A stretch of 64,000 nt of DNA. Origin: Paracoccaceae bacterium. Its GTDB lineage: Bacteria; Pseudomonadota; Alphaproteobacteria; Rhodobacterales; Rhodobacteraceae. The position numbers and the translations under genes are program-made. A model generated the notes under the pieces. It had not been told where the DNA came from, did no database searches, and saw nothing but the letters and a program-made list of their open reading frames with translations. Location: positions 1-64,000 of the forward strand of contig PAPN01000053.1 of NCBI GenBank assembly GCA_002708925.1, read 5' to 3'. Positions 52,605 to 61,068 of the stretch are shown here, piece after piece. Within the stretch, counting starts at the first letter, position 1, and every line of letters begins with the position of its first letter.

Positions 52605-53648
52605 ATGTTCCACACCCTGACCATCCAGACCGTGACCCAGGAAACCCCCGATGCGGTGGCGATCACCTTTGATGTGCCCACCGATCTGAACGGCGCTTTT
52701 GACTGGAAGCCGGGCCAATACCTGACCCTGCGCACCGACATCGAAGGCGAGGATCTGCGCCGCTCTTACTCGATCGCCAGCCTGCCGGGCACACCGCTGA
52801 CCGTGGGCGTGAAACGGGTCGAGGGCGGTAAATTCTCGACCTTCGCACAGGGGCTGAAGGCCGGGGATACCATGCAGGTCATGCCTCCCGAGGGACGCTT
52901 TACCCCCCACGCCGAAAAGGAACTGATCCTGATCGCGGCCGGGTCCGGCATCACGCCGATGGTGTCCATCGCCGCCGATCAACTGGCGCAGGGGCATCAG
53001 GTCACACTCGTCTACGGCAATCGCAAGACCGAAAGCATCATGTTCCGTCAGGCTCTGGACGCGCTGAAGGATCGCTATACGGATCGCTTCACGCTGATCC
53101 ACATCCTCAGCCGTGAACCCCAGGATGTGGACCTGCTGAACGGCCGCATTACCGGGGACAAAATCGCCGCTCTGGCCCGCGCGGGCGCAATAAACCCGAA
53201 GGCCGACGGTGTCTACCTATGCGGCCCCGGTGACATGATCGACGACGTCGCCGCGACGCTGGAAACCGAAGGCGTGGCCAAAACCGCCATCCATTACGAG
53301 CGCTTCTACGAAGGCGAGGCCCCCAAAGCCCCGGTCTCTGCCGCCGCCCAGGCCGCCGCGGCCCAAGGCGTCACGGTCGAGGTCATCCTGGACGGCTCCC
53401 GCCGCATCTTCGAGTTCGACACCCAGGATGACACCGTTCTGGATGCCGCCGCCCGCCAGGGTCTGGAACTGCCCTATTCGTGCAAAGGCGGCATGTGCTG
53501 CCCCTGCCGCTGCAAGGTCGAAGAAGGCAGCGCCGAAATGGCCGTGAACTACTCTCTCGAAGAATGGGAGCTCAAGGCAGGCTTCACCCTCGGCTGTCAG
53601 GCCCGCCCGACCAGCGAAAAACTTGTGCTGGATTTCGACGCCGCCTAG
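52605..53648 (+). CDS. paaE: 1,2-phenylacetyl-CoA epoxidase reductase PaaE
   Basis: A 347-residue reductase. An FAD-binding domain (LRRSYSIASLPG), an NAD(P)H-binding domain (ELILIAAGSGITPMVSI), and a C-terminal plant-type [2Fe-2S] domain with CKGGMCCPCRCKVEEG (C-x4-C-x2-C) and a fourth cysteine in LGCQARP. It feeds electrons from NADPH to PaaAC. GAGGACT lies before the ATG. It ends the paaABCDE block; convergent with the DUF1810 gene. Confidence 0.95.
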   Translation: MFHTLTIQTVTQETPDAVAITFDVPTDLNGAFDWKPGQYLTLRTDIEGEDLRRSYSIASLPGTPLTVGVKRVEGGKFSTFAQGLKAGDTMQVMPPEGRFTPHAEKELILIAAGSGITPMVSIAADQLAQGHQVTLVYGNRKTESIMFRQALDALKDRYTDRFTLIHILSREPQDVDLLNGRITGDKIAALARAGAINPKADGVYLCGPGDMIDDVAATLETEGVAKTAIHYERFYEGEAPKAPVSAAAQAAAAQGVTVEVILDGSRRIFEFDTQDDTVLDAAARQGLELPYSCKGGMCCPCRCKVEEGSAEMAVNYSLEEWELKAGFTLGCQARPTSEKLVLDFDAA

Positions 53649-53658
53649 CCCTTCTTTT

Positions 53659-53712
53659 TGATGAAAATACTCCGGGGGGAGGCCGCAGGCCGTGGGGGGC
53701 AGTCAGCCCCCC
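53659..53712. repeat. intergenic repeat-like element with hairpin after paaE
   Basis: The GATGAAAATACTCC stretch is followed by GGCCGCAGGCC (small stem) and the perfect stem GGGGGGC-AGTCA-GCCCCCC (53694-53712). It lies between convergent genes and may end transcription from both sides, though only short T runs are seen. I recall similar stretches in other Roseobacter genomes. Confidence 0.45.
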
Positions 53713-54132
53713 TTACGCCCGCTCCAGCAGCTTTACGGTCTTGGCACAGGGCCAGCCCTCGAAAAACCCGTCCAGGATTTCATCGAAAACCGAGTCAGCC
53801 CCCGCGATTGCAGCAAACAGCGTCGCGCTGGAACGCAGCTTCATCGCGTCCACTTTGCCCAGAATAGCCTCGGGCCGGGTGCCCTGATGGGTCAGCATTA
53901 ATCTGCACATCCGCTCCAGCCGTGGCCCCAGAACGGGATGCGCCAGATAGGCCTGCGCCTCGGACAGCCCCTCCAGGCCATACCGCTGGGCAAAGTTTGA
54001 CCGGCCCAGCCCGCGCAATTGCGGAAACACGTACCACATCCAATGCGTTTCTTTGTGGCCGGCGGCGATTTCGCGTTCTGCATCGGCATGGTTGCGCGCC
54101 TGCGCCAGAATGAAGCGGTCCAGCCCTTCCAT
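53713..54132 (-). CDS. DUF1810 domain protein
   Basis: A 139-residue protein matching the DUF1810 layout: MEGLDRFILAQARNHADAE, then HWMWYVFPQLRGLGRS and a helical C-terminus. In other genomes it is sometimes labelled calpastatin, which has no functional basis. It is all-helical with no membrane segment or signal peptide, so cytoplasmic. The start at 54132 matches the family N-terminus; a longer frame to 54342 adds an unsupported tail. It is divergent from amn. Function unknown. Confidence 0.8.
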   Translation of the reverse strand: MEGLDRFILAQARNHADAEREIAAGHKETHWMWYVFPQLRGLGRSNFAQRYGLEGLSEAQAYLAHPVLGPRLERMCRLMLTHQGTRPEAILGKVDAMKLRSSATLFAAIAGADSVFDEILDGFFEGWPCAKTVKLLERA

Positions 54133-54317
54133 CACGGCTGCTCCTGCGGGGGCAAAACGCGCAAGGGAAATCCCTCCGCATTCAGCCCCGTCAGGCTGGC
54201 CCCGAAACCACGGGCCGAGACCGTCTCGTAATCCATTTGCCATCCTTGCCGCCGATGATGCGCAAAGGTTGAACGCGGCCGTCCCTCGTGTCAACTTTAC
54301 CGAAAAGAGAGGCACGC

Positions 54318-55799
54318 ATGACCCCGACCCCACAGGACTCAATTGTTGAAATTCCCGACTTGTCGCAACCGCAGGCTTTTGACGATCCCAAACTGGCCGT
54401 TGCCCGGCTGCAAGAGCTGTACCACGGCGCGGTGACCTTCCTGCAAGACAGGTTCGCGCAGGCCATGCGGGACGGGCAGGCCAGGGCCCGGTTTCGCGCG
54501 TTCTATCCCGAGGTGCGGATCACCACGACCAGCTTTGCGCAGATCGACTCGCGTCTCAGCTTTGGCCATGTGGCCGAGCCGGGCACCTATGCCACCACCA
54601 TCACGCGGCCCGATCTGTTCGAACATTATCTTGAACAGCAGATCGGCCTGCTGATCCATAACCATGGGGTGCCCGTGGTGATCGGTGTGTCCACCACGCC
54701 CATGCCGGTGCATTTCGCGATGGCGGTGGGCGGGGCCACGGTCCCGCAAGAGGGGGCGGCGGCCTTTACCCTGCGCGACGTGTTTGACGTGCCGGACCTG
54801 GGAACCACCAATGATGACATCGTGAATGGCACCTATGGCCTGCCCGCCGATGGCACTCGTCCGCTGGCACCGTTCACCGCGCAACGGGTGGATTATTCCC
54901 TGGCCCGGTTGTCGCATTACACGGCCACCGACCCCGCGCATTTCCAGAATCATGTGCTGTTCACCAACTACCAGTTCTATGTCAGCGAATTCGAAGCCTA
55001 CGCCCGCCGGATGCTGGCCGATCCGGGCAGCGGCTATACGTCTTTTGTCAGCACCGGCAATACAGAGATCACCGGCCCCGACGATCCGCTGCCGCCCAAC
55101 GACAAGATGCCTCAGATGCCGGCCTATCACCTGAAGCGCAAACACGGCGCCGGGATTACGCTGGTGAATATCGGGGTGGGGCCGTCGAATGCGAAAACCG
55201 CGACGGATCACATCGCGGTGCTGCGGCCTCATGCGTGGATCATGGTGGGGCATTGTGCGGGGCTGCGGTCCTCGCAGAGCCTGGGGGATTTCGTGCTGGC
55301 CCATGCCTATCTGCGCGAGGATAAGGTGCTGGACGATGATCTGCCCGTCTGGGTGCCCGTGCCCGCGCTGGCCGAGATCCAGATCGCGCTGGAAAGCGCC
55401 GTGGCCGATGAAACCGCGCTGGAAGGATATGATCTGAAACGGGTGATGCGCACGGGGACCGTCGCCAGCCTGGACAATCGAAACTGGGAGCTGCGCGATC
55501 ATACTGGCCCGGTGCAGCGGCTTTCCCAGTCCCGCGCGGTGGCCCTGGATATGGAAAGCGCCACCATCGCCGCGAACGGGTTCCGGTTCCGTGTTCCCTA
55601 TGGCACGCTCTTGTGCATCAGCGATAAACCGCTGCATGGGGAACTGAAACTTCCGGGCATGGCCAGCGATTTTTACAAAACCCAGGTTTCGCGGCATTTG
55701 CTGATTGGCATTCGGGCGATGGAGCGGTTAAGAGACATGCCTCTGGAGCGGATCCACAGTCGGAAACTGCGTAGTTTTGATGAAACTGCGTTTCTCTGA
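54318..55799 (+). CDS. amn: AMP nucleosidase
   Basis: A 493-residue protein with an N-terminal regulatory AMP-nucleosidase domain (about 1-180) and a C-terminal PNP/UDP phosphorylase-type domain with VGPSNAKTATDHIAVLRP, WIMVGHCAGLRSSQ and ALDMESATIAANGF (catalytic Glu). It splits AMP into adenine and ribose 5-phosphate to adjust the purine pool. The ATG at 54318 has AGAGAGG upstream; a GTG ten codons earlier is less likely. Length is typical (about 480-490). Confidence 0.93.
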   Translation: MTPTPQDSIVEIPDLSQPQAFDDPKLAVARLQELYHGAVTFLQDRFAQAMRDGQARARFRAFYPEVRITTTSFAQIDSRLSFGHVAEPGTYATTITRPDLFEHYLEQQIGLLIHNHGVPVVIGVSTTPMPVHFAMAVGGATVPQEGAAAFTLRDVFDVPDLGTTNDDIVNGTYGLPADGTRPLAPFTAQRVDYSLARLSHYTATDPAHFQNHVLFTNYQFYVSEFEAYARRMLADPGSGYTSFVSTGNTEITGPDDPLPPNDKMPQMPAYHLKRKHGAGITLVNIGVGPSNAKTATDHIAVLRPHAWIMVGHCAGLRSSQSLGDFVLAHAYLREDKVLDDDLPVWVPVPALAEIQIALESAVADETALEGYDLKRVMRTGTVASLDNRNWELRDHTGPVQRLSQSRAVALDMESATIAANGFRFRVPYGTLLCISDKPLHGELKLPGMASDFYKTQVSRHLLIGIRAMERLRDMPLERIHSRKLRSFDETAFL

Positions 55800-55803
55800 C
55801 CTT

Positions 55804-55859
55804 GGGTCAGGCCCCGCAAACTGCATGTTTTTAAGGGGTCAGGCCCACAATTTATTGTG
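55804..55859 (+). repeat. direct repeats and palindrome upstream of the HU gene
   Basis: GGGTCAGGCCC occurs at 55804-55814 and again at 55836-55846, 32 bases apart. The second copy abuts the perfect inverted repeat CACAAT-TT-ATTGTG (55846-55859). They lie between the amn stop and the HU gene. Possible operators or remnants of a dispersed repeat. Confidence 0.45.
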
Positions 55860-55932
55860 TTCCCCAACGACATACAGTTAAATACCGCGCAATGAGGCCC
55901 AAGCAATCGGGCAAATGAAGGAGAACAAAAAA

Positions 55933-56220
55933 ATGACCAAGCCGTTGACCAAGACTCAACTGGTTGCCGCACTGGCCGAGGAAATGGGCGCCGAGAAAAA
56001 AGCTGCTGCCGCTGCTCTGGAAGCTGTGACCACCATCATCACCCGCGAAGTGTCCGGCGGCGGTGCCGTGACCCTGCCCGGCGTCGGCAAGATCTACTGC
56101 CGCGAACGCCCCGAGCGTATGGTGCGTAACCCCGCCACCAACGAGCAGATCAAGAAAGAGGCCGACAAGGTGGTCAAAATGACCATCGCCAAAGCGCTGA
56201 AGGACAGCGTGAACGCCTGA
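55933..56220 (+). CDS. HU-family DNA-binding protein
   Basis: A 95-residue histone-like protein: PLTKTQLVAALAEEMGAEKK, then VTLPGVGKIYCRERPERMVRNPAT containing the arm with R-N-P-A-T and a Lys-rich C-terminus. HU dimers bend DNA and compact the nucleoid. The ATG at 55933 with AAGGAG upstream is preferred over one 6 codons earlier. The arm contains RERPERMVRNPATN, slightly unlike HU-alpha/beta; it may be a specialised member. Confidence 0.88.
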   Translation: MTKPLTKTQLVAALAEEMGAEKKAAAAALEAVTTIITREVSGGGAVTLPGVGKIYCRERPERMVRNPATNEQIKKEADKVVKMTIAKALKDSVNA

Positions 56221-56244
56221 TCTTGCATTTGATCAAAGTTTCGG

Positions 56245-56274
56245 AAAGGGTCGTCCCATTGGGGCGGCCCTTTT
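56245..56274 (+). terminator. terminator of the HU gene
   Basis: AAAGGGTCGTCCC pairs with GGGGCGGCCCTTT (two G-T pairs) around ATTG, then TTTT. It lies 24 bases after the stop. Confidence 0.75.
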
Positions 56275-56293
56275 CATTTGCAGGAGTCATCGG

Positions 56294-57163
56294 GTGGATA
56301 TCAAGGCAATCGGCATGGGCATGGCCTTTGCGCTTATGTGGTCCTCGGCCTTCACCTCGGCGCGGGTGATCGTGCAATATGCGCCGCCCATGGCGTCCTT
56401 GTCTTTGCGGTTCCTTCTGTCGGGTCTGATTGGCGTGGCGATTGCGCTGGCGCTGGGGCAGAGCTTTCGCCTGACGCGCGCCCAATGGCGGGCGACGATC
56501 CTGTTCGGCCTGTGTCAGAATGCGCTGTATCTGGGGCTGAACTTTGTCGCGATGCAAACGATTGAGGCCAGCCTGGCCTCGATTGTTGCCTCGACCATGC
56601 CGCTGATGGTGGCGCTGGCCGGCTGGGTGATTTTCAAGGATCGCTTGCCGAAAATCGGTGTTCTGGGGCTGCTGCTGGGGGTCATCGGCGTGGTGATCAT
56701 CATGGGGGCCCGGCTTGAGGCCGAAGTGGACCGTTTCGGTCTGTCGCTGTGCTTTATCGGTGCGGTTGCCCTGACCATCGCCACGCTTTCGGTGCGCGGG
56801 GCGTCCTCGGGGGGGAATGTGATGATGATTGTCGGGCTACAGATGCTGGTGGGCTCGGCGATCCTGGCGGTGCCGGCCGCGCTGCTGGAGGATATGACAG
56901 TGACGCTGAACTGGCAGCTGGTTGTCGCATTTTTCTATACCACGCTGGTGCCGGGCCTGACGGCAACCTGGGTGTGGTTCTGGCTGGTGAATCATGTGGG
57001 GGCGGTGAAGGCCTCGACCTTCCATTTCCTGAACCCGTTCTTTGGGGTGGCCATTGCGGCGCTGCTGCTGGGCGAAAGCCTGGGGCTGCTGGACGTGGTT
57101 GGCGTTGCGGCCATTGCGTTGGGGATTCTGGCGGTTCAGCTATCCAAACAGCGCCCCGCCTAA
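56294..57163 (+). CDS. EamA/DMT-family transporter
   Basis: A 289-residue membrane protein with about ten helices in two EamA repeats: FALMWSSAFTSARVIVQY near the start and WFWLVNHVGAVKASTFHFLNP in the second repeat. The start is GTG at 56294 with AGGAG 7 bases upstream. The exported metabolite is unknown. It differs in sequence from the DMT protein at 24653. Its 3' end overlaps the AEC gene by 4 bases, tail to tail. Confidence 0.86.
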   Translation: MDIKAIGMGMAFALMWSSAFTSARVIVQYAPPMASLSLRFLLSGLIGVAIALALGQSFRLTRAQWRATILFGLCQNALYLGLNFVAMQTIEASLASIVASTMPLMVALAGWVIFKDRLPKIGVLGLLLGVIGVVIIMGARLEAEVDRFGLSLCFIGAVALTIATLSVRGASSGGNVMMIVGLQMLVGSAILAVPAALLEDMTVTLNWQLVVAFFYTTLVPGLTATWVWFWLVNHVGAVKASTFHFLNPFFGVAIAALLLGESLGLLDVVGVAAIALGILAVQLSKQRPA

Positions 57164-58101
57164 AGAATGGCCAACAGGGCTGACAGGGTAAAGAACGCGC
57201 CGAACGTGGCCCCCAGCAGCGCGATCGAGGCCACGCCCTCGTGCCCGTATTCCTGCGCCAGCACCGTGTAGATGCCAAACATCGGCATGGCCGCTGACAG
57301 GATAACGGCGGTTTGCATATCAGCCCCCAGCGTGGGCAGGCCCAGCAACGGAACCAGCATTGCGGCGGCAAACACCATCGCGGGGTGGAGGATCAGCTTG
57401 CCCACCATGATCTGAGCGGCCAGCCCGGTATTGCCGCGCATGGGCAGGCCCACCAGCGAGCCTCCGATCACGAACAGCGCCAGCGCCGAGGCCGAGGCCG
57501 CCAGCATATCCAGCAACCGATCCGCCCCCGAGGGCAGCTCGATCCCAGACAGCATCAGCGCAAAGCCGCCCAGCAGCCCCAGCACCATCGGCCGTTTGAT
57601 CACCGACAGGAACAGGTTCCCCAGCATACGGCCCACCGAGGCGTGCTCTTCTTTGCGGGACAGTTCCAGCAGGACCAGACAGATGGGGATGATAAAGAAG
57701 TTCTCGATCACGAAGTTCAGCGCCAGGATGACACCCGCCTGATCCGGGAACAGCAACAGCATCACCGGATAGCCCACATAGCCCGAATTGGGACTCGAGG
57801 CGCCCATGGCCCCGATGCCGCGCCGCGCAGGCCCCACGCCTTGGACCCACAGGATCGTATAGGTCAGGGCAATTGTGGCCAGCCCGCCAAACAGAAAGAC
57901 AGTCATGTAGCTGAAGTTCAGAACCTCGGACAGATCGCGGCGCCCCACTGCGCTGAACAGCAGCGCGGGCAAGGCTACGTTCAAGACGTATTTGCCCAGG
58001 GTGCGCATCTCGGATTGGGCGAAAACACGGTATTTCACCGCCGCATAGCCCAGCCCGATGGCCGCGAAAATGGGAAAGGTGATGGTCAGGATATCCAGCA
58101 T
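57160..58101 (-). CDS. AEC-family (auxin efflux carrier-like) transporter
   Basis: A 313-residue membrane protein with about ten helices: LTITFPIFAAIGLGYAAVK, then the conserved central NSGYVGYPVMLLLFPDQAG. Members export organic acids or metabolites such as malonate. The start at 58101 gives the membrane-protein N-terminus; a longer frame to 58191 reads into the HD gene. It begins one base after the HD gene stops, so it is in the aroC-HD-AEC transcript. Confidence 0.87.
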   Translation of the reverse strand: MLDILTITFPIFAAIGLGYAAVKYRVFAQSEMRTLGKYVLNVALPALLFSAVGRRDLSEVLNFSYMTVFLFGGLATIALTYTILWVQGVGPARRGIGAMGASSPNSGYVGYPVMLLLFPDQAGVILALNFVIENFFIIPICLVLLELSRKEEHASVGRMLGNLFLSVIKRPMVLGLLGGFALMLSGIELPSGADRLLDMLAASASALALFVIGGSLVGLPMRGNTGLAAQIMVGKLILHPAMVFAAAMLVPLLGLPTLGADMQTAVILSAAMPMFGIYTVLAQEYGHEGVASIALLGATFGAFFTLSALLAIL

Positions 58102-58102
58102 G

Positions 58103-58756
58103 TCAGCTCCAGTGGGTGGGCGGGGGCGCGCCGATTTCTGATGCGAAATGGGCCAGAAAATCGCGCATACGCAAGACGCGTTCCTGCGCAATTGCGCGTC
58201 CGCGATCTGTCAGCATTCCGTCGGGCAGGCGCAGCAGTTTTATCGGCCAGTGATCCAGCGCGAATAGCGTGTCGTCCGGATCGCGCGTCGTGGCAAACGG
58301 ATCCTGGGGGTCATAGAAGCTCCGCCCCAACTGCCCCGAGACAGCAAAACTGCGGGCTATGCCGATTGCCCCCAAAGCGTCCAGCCGGTCAGCATCACGC
58401 AGGATGCGCGCAGTGTCTGATTCAGGCTCTATTCCAGCGGAAAAGCTATGTGCCGTGATGGCGTGACAGGCCTGTGCGATCTGCGCACTGGACAGGCCAA
58501 GCGCGCGCAGATGCGGCTGCGCGGCCCTGGCGGACAGGGCCGAGGCCTGCGCGCGGTTCGGGGCGTCCTTGGGCAGGTTCACCAGATCATGCAGGTAAGC
58601 GGCTGCCATCAGGGGCACAGTGTCGACCGGCAGCGTCTGGGCGATATCCACGCAGGTCAGCCACACCCGATCCAGATGCGCCAGATCATGGGCTGCGTCC
58701 TGCGCCATTTCCTCGGCCGCGATCTGGCGGAGCTTGTGGCGCAGGGGGGTGCTCAC
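58103..58756 (-). CDS. HD-domain phosphohydrolase-like protein
   Basis: A 217-residue protein. Metal ligands are seen in [10 protein letters not shown] (H), AAYLHDLVN (HD) and [17 protein letters not shown] (D). The layout H...HD...D is that of small HD hydrolases which may cleave nucleotides or phosphodiesters. No GGDEF or sensor domain. It overlaps the aroC stop by four bases (ATGA), so it is translationally coupled to aroC. Confidence 0.85.
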   Translation of the reverse strand: MSTPLRHKLRQIAAEEMAQDAAHDLAHLDRVWLTCVDIAQTLPVDTVPLMAAAYLHDLVNLPKDAPNRAQASALSARAAQPHLRALGLSSAQIAQACHAITAHSFSAGIEPESDTARILRDADRLDALGAIGIARSFAVSGQLGRSFYDPQDPFATTRDPDDTLFALDHWPIKLLRLPDGMLTDRGRAIAQERVLRMRDFLAHFASEIGAPPPTHWS

Positions 58757-59856
58757 CCGATTTTGCCCCGGTTTTCCCCGATCTGCCCGCGATGCAGCAG
58801 CAGATGGTCCAGGATCACGCAGGCCATCATTGCCTCGCCCACGGGAACGGCGCGGATGCCGACGCAGGGGTCGTGGCGGCCTTTGGTGATGATCTCGGCG
58901 GCCTCACCGGATTTGGTGATGGTCTGGCGGGTTTTCAGGATCGAAGAGGTCGGTTTCACCGCGAAGCGTACGACCAGATCCTGCCCGGTGGAGATGCCGC
59001 CCAGAATGCCACCCGCGTGGTTCGACGAGTAAACCGGCTGGCCGTCATTGCCCATGAAAATCTCATCGGCGTTTTCCTCGCCGGTCAGGCAGGCGGCGTT
59101 CATGCCTTCGCCGATTTCCACGCCCTTGACCGCGTTGATCGACATCATCGCGGCGGCCAGGTCGGTGTCGATTTTGCCATAGACGGGGGCCCCCAGGCCG
59201 GCGGGGACGCCCTTGGCGACGATTTCCACCACGGCCCCGACAGAATTGCCCGATTTGCGCAGCGCGTCCATGTAATCGGCCCAGTCGGCTGCGGCGGTGG
59301 CATCGGGACACCAGAACGGGTTCTGGTCGATCTGATCCCAATCGAAGCGGGAACGGTCAATTTTATGCGGGCCGATCTGGGTCATGTAGCCGGTGATTTC
59401 CACACCCGGCACCAGGGTCTTGATTGCCTCGCGGGCGACGCCACCGGCGGCCACGCGCGCCGCGGTTTCACGGGCCGAGGACCGACCCCCGCCGCGATAA
59501 TCGCGGATGCCGTATTTCTGCCAATAGGTGATGTCGGCATGGCCGGGGCGGAACTTTTCCGCGATGTCGCCGTAATCCTTGGATCGCTGATCGGTGTTTT
59601 CGATCATCAGCTGGATCGGAGTGCCGGTGGTCTGGCCTTCGAACATGCCGGACAGGATTTTCACCTGATCGGGCTCGCGTCGTTGGGTGGTGTATTTACT
59701 GGTGCCCGGTTTGCGCAGATCCAGCCAGTGTTGCAGCATGTCAGCCGTCAGCGCCACCCCCGGAGGACACCCGTCCACAGTGGCCCCCAGGGCCGGCCCG
59801 TGGCTTTCGCCCCAGGTGGTGACGCGGAAAAGATGACCGAAAGAATTCATGCTCAT
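58753..59856 (-). CDS. aroC: Chorismate synthase
   Basis: A 367-residue protein of standard length. The N-terminal signature is [18 protein letters not shown], and the internal [14 protein letters not shown] and [18 protein letters not shown] blocks belong to the FMN-binding core. It makes chorismate from EPSP, the last common step to aromatic amino acids, folate and ubiquinone precursors. The ATG at 59856 has AAGGAG 6 bases upstream. Longer in-frame start at 59925 is unsupported. Confidence 0.96.
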   Translation of the reverse strand: MSMNSFGHLFRVTTWGESHGPALGATVDGCPPGVALTADMLQHWLDLRKPGTSKYTTQRREPDQVKILSGMFEGQTTGTPIQLMIENTDQRSKDYGDIAEKFRPGHADITYWQKYGIRDYRGGGRSSARETAARVAAGGVAREAIKTLVPGVEITGYMTQIGPHKIDRSRFDWDQIDQNPFWCPDATAAADWADYMDALRKSGNSVGAVVEIVAKGVPAGLGAPVYGKIDTDLAAAMMSINAVKGVEIGEGMNAACLTGEENADEIFMGNDGQPVYSSNHAGGILGGISTGQDLVVRFAVKPTSSILKTRQTITKSGEAAEIITKGRHDPCVGIRAVPVGEAMMACVILDHLLLHRGQIGENRGKIG

Positions 59857-59950
59857 GGGGCGCTCCTTTGGGGGTGGAATACCGGGGCCGGGCGCGCAGA
59901 ACAAGCGGTTTTGCCTTGAAGGCAAGGGGGCAAGGCGCTAGCTGTGACAT

Positions 59951-60046
59951 CACCTCGGGGTGCCCGGCGCAAGCAACGGTGGGCTGAGATGCGTGATGCG
60001 AACCCGTTGAACCTGACCCGGTTAAGACCGGCGGAGGGAAGGTTTG
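59951..60046 (+). promoter_or_regulatory. TPP riboswitch (THI element)
   Basis: The conserved pieces are in order: CCTCGGGGTGCCC, CTGAGAT (59984-59990), the TGAACCTGA block (60008-60016), GGTTAAGACCGGC and GGAGGGAA (60033-60040). It senses thiamine diphosphate in the 5' leader of thiBPQ. Downstream GAGGAGG (60079-60085) is the thiB ribosome-binding site; CTCC at 60063-60066 could mask it, suggesting translational control. No T-run terminator is seen. Confidence 0.93.
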
Positions 60047-60090
60047 GATCATTTCCCGACTGCTCCGCCCGTCGCAATGAGGAGGATACG

Positions 60091-61068
60091 ATGAAGTATC
60101 TTGCGCTTGCCTCGGGATTGTTTGCCGCCACCGCTGCTGTGGCCGAAACACCCGTTCTGACGATTTATACCTATGACAGCTTTGTGTCGGACTGGGGCCC
60201 CGGCCCGGCCGTGGAAAAGGCGTTCGAGTCCGAATGCGGCTGCGATCTGCAATTCGTGGGCGCGGGCGATGGCGCGGCGCTGCTGGGACGGCTGAAACTG
60301 GAAGGCGCGCGGACAAAGGCCGACATCGTGCTGGGGCTGGATACCTCGCTGACGGCGGATGCGGCGGCGACGGGGCTGTTTGCCGCACATGGCGTCAGCG
60401 TGGACTATGATCTGCCCATCACCTGGGAGGACGCGCATTTCGTGCCCTACGATTGGGGTTATTTCGCTTTCGTCAAGAACGCGGATCAGGACGGGCCCGC
60501 GAATTTTCTGGCCTTGGCTGACAGCGATCTGAAGATTGTCATTCAGGATCCGCGCAGCTCGACCCCCGGTCTGGGCCTGCTGATGTGGGTAAAAACCGCC
60601 TATGGCGACGAGGCCCCCGCGATCTGGGAAGGCCTGTCGGACAATATCGTCACCGTCACCAAGGGCTGGTCCGAGGCCTATGGCCTGTTTCTGGAAGGCG
60701 AGGCCGATATGGTCCTGTCCTACACCACCTCGCCGGCCTATCACCTGATCGCCGAAGAGGATGGCTCGAAGGCTGCGGCCCGCTTTGACGAGGGGCACTA
60801 CATGCAGATCGAGGTGGCCGCGAAACTGGCTGCCTCGGATCAGCAAGAGCTGGCGGATCAGTTCCTGGCCTTCATGGTTTCGGACGCTTTCCAATCTATC
60901 ATTCCGACGACGAACTGGATGTACCCGGCGGTGACGCCCGCAGCGGGCCTGCCCAAGGGATTCGAGACCCTGATCCAGCCGGAAAAGGCCCTGATCGTTC
61001 CGGCGGATATGGCCGATACCGTGCGCGATCAGGCGCTTGAGGAATGGCTGCGCGCCCTGTCGAAATAA
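60091..61068 (+). CDS. thiB: Thiamine-binding periplasmic protein ThiB
   Basis: A 325-residue binding protein. The signal peptide MKYLALASGLFAATAAVA is followed by ETPVLTIYTYDSFVSDWGPG, the usual ThiB mature start, then LGLDTSLTADAAATG, FVPYDWGYFAF and SYTTSPAYHL. It binds thiamine in the periplasm. The ATG at 60091 has GAGGAGG upstream. It overlaps thiP by 25 bases, and the operon follows the TPP riboswitch. Confidence 0.94.
   Translation: MKYLALASGLFAATAAVAETPVLTIYTYDSFVSDWGPGPAVEKAFESECGCDLQFVGAGDGAALLGRLKLEGARTKADIVLGLDTSLTADAAATGLFAAHGVSVDYDLPITWEDAHFVPYDWGYFAFVKNADQDGPANFLALADSDLKIVIQDPRSSTPGLGLLMWVKTAYGDEAPAIWEGLSDNIVTVTKGWSEAYGLFLEGEADMVLSYTTSPAYHLIAEEDGSKAAARFDEGHYMQIEVAAKLAASDQQELADQFLAFMVSDAFQSIIPTTNWMYPAVTPAAGLPKGFETLIQPEKALIVPADMADTVRDQALEEWLRALSK

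Noticed and set aside
54339-55697. A minus-strand open frame of 452 codons across amn
   Set aside because: Antisense shadow of the AMP nucleosidase gene; no domain, signal peptide or ribosome-binding site.
59741-60388. A minus-strand frame across the TPP riboswitch and the thiB start
   Set aside because: It would run through a structured RNA and the opposite strand of thiB; Pro/Arg/Ser-rich composition indicates a shadow.
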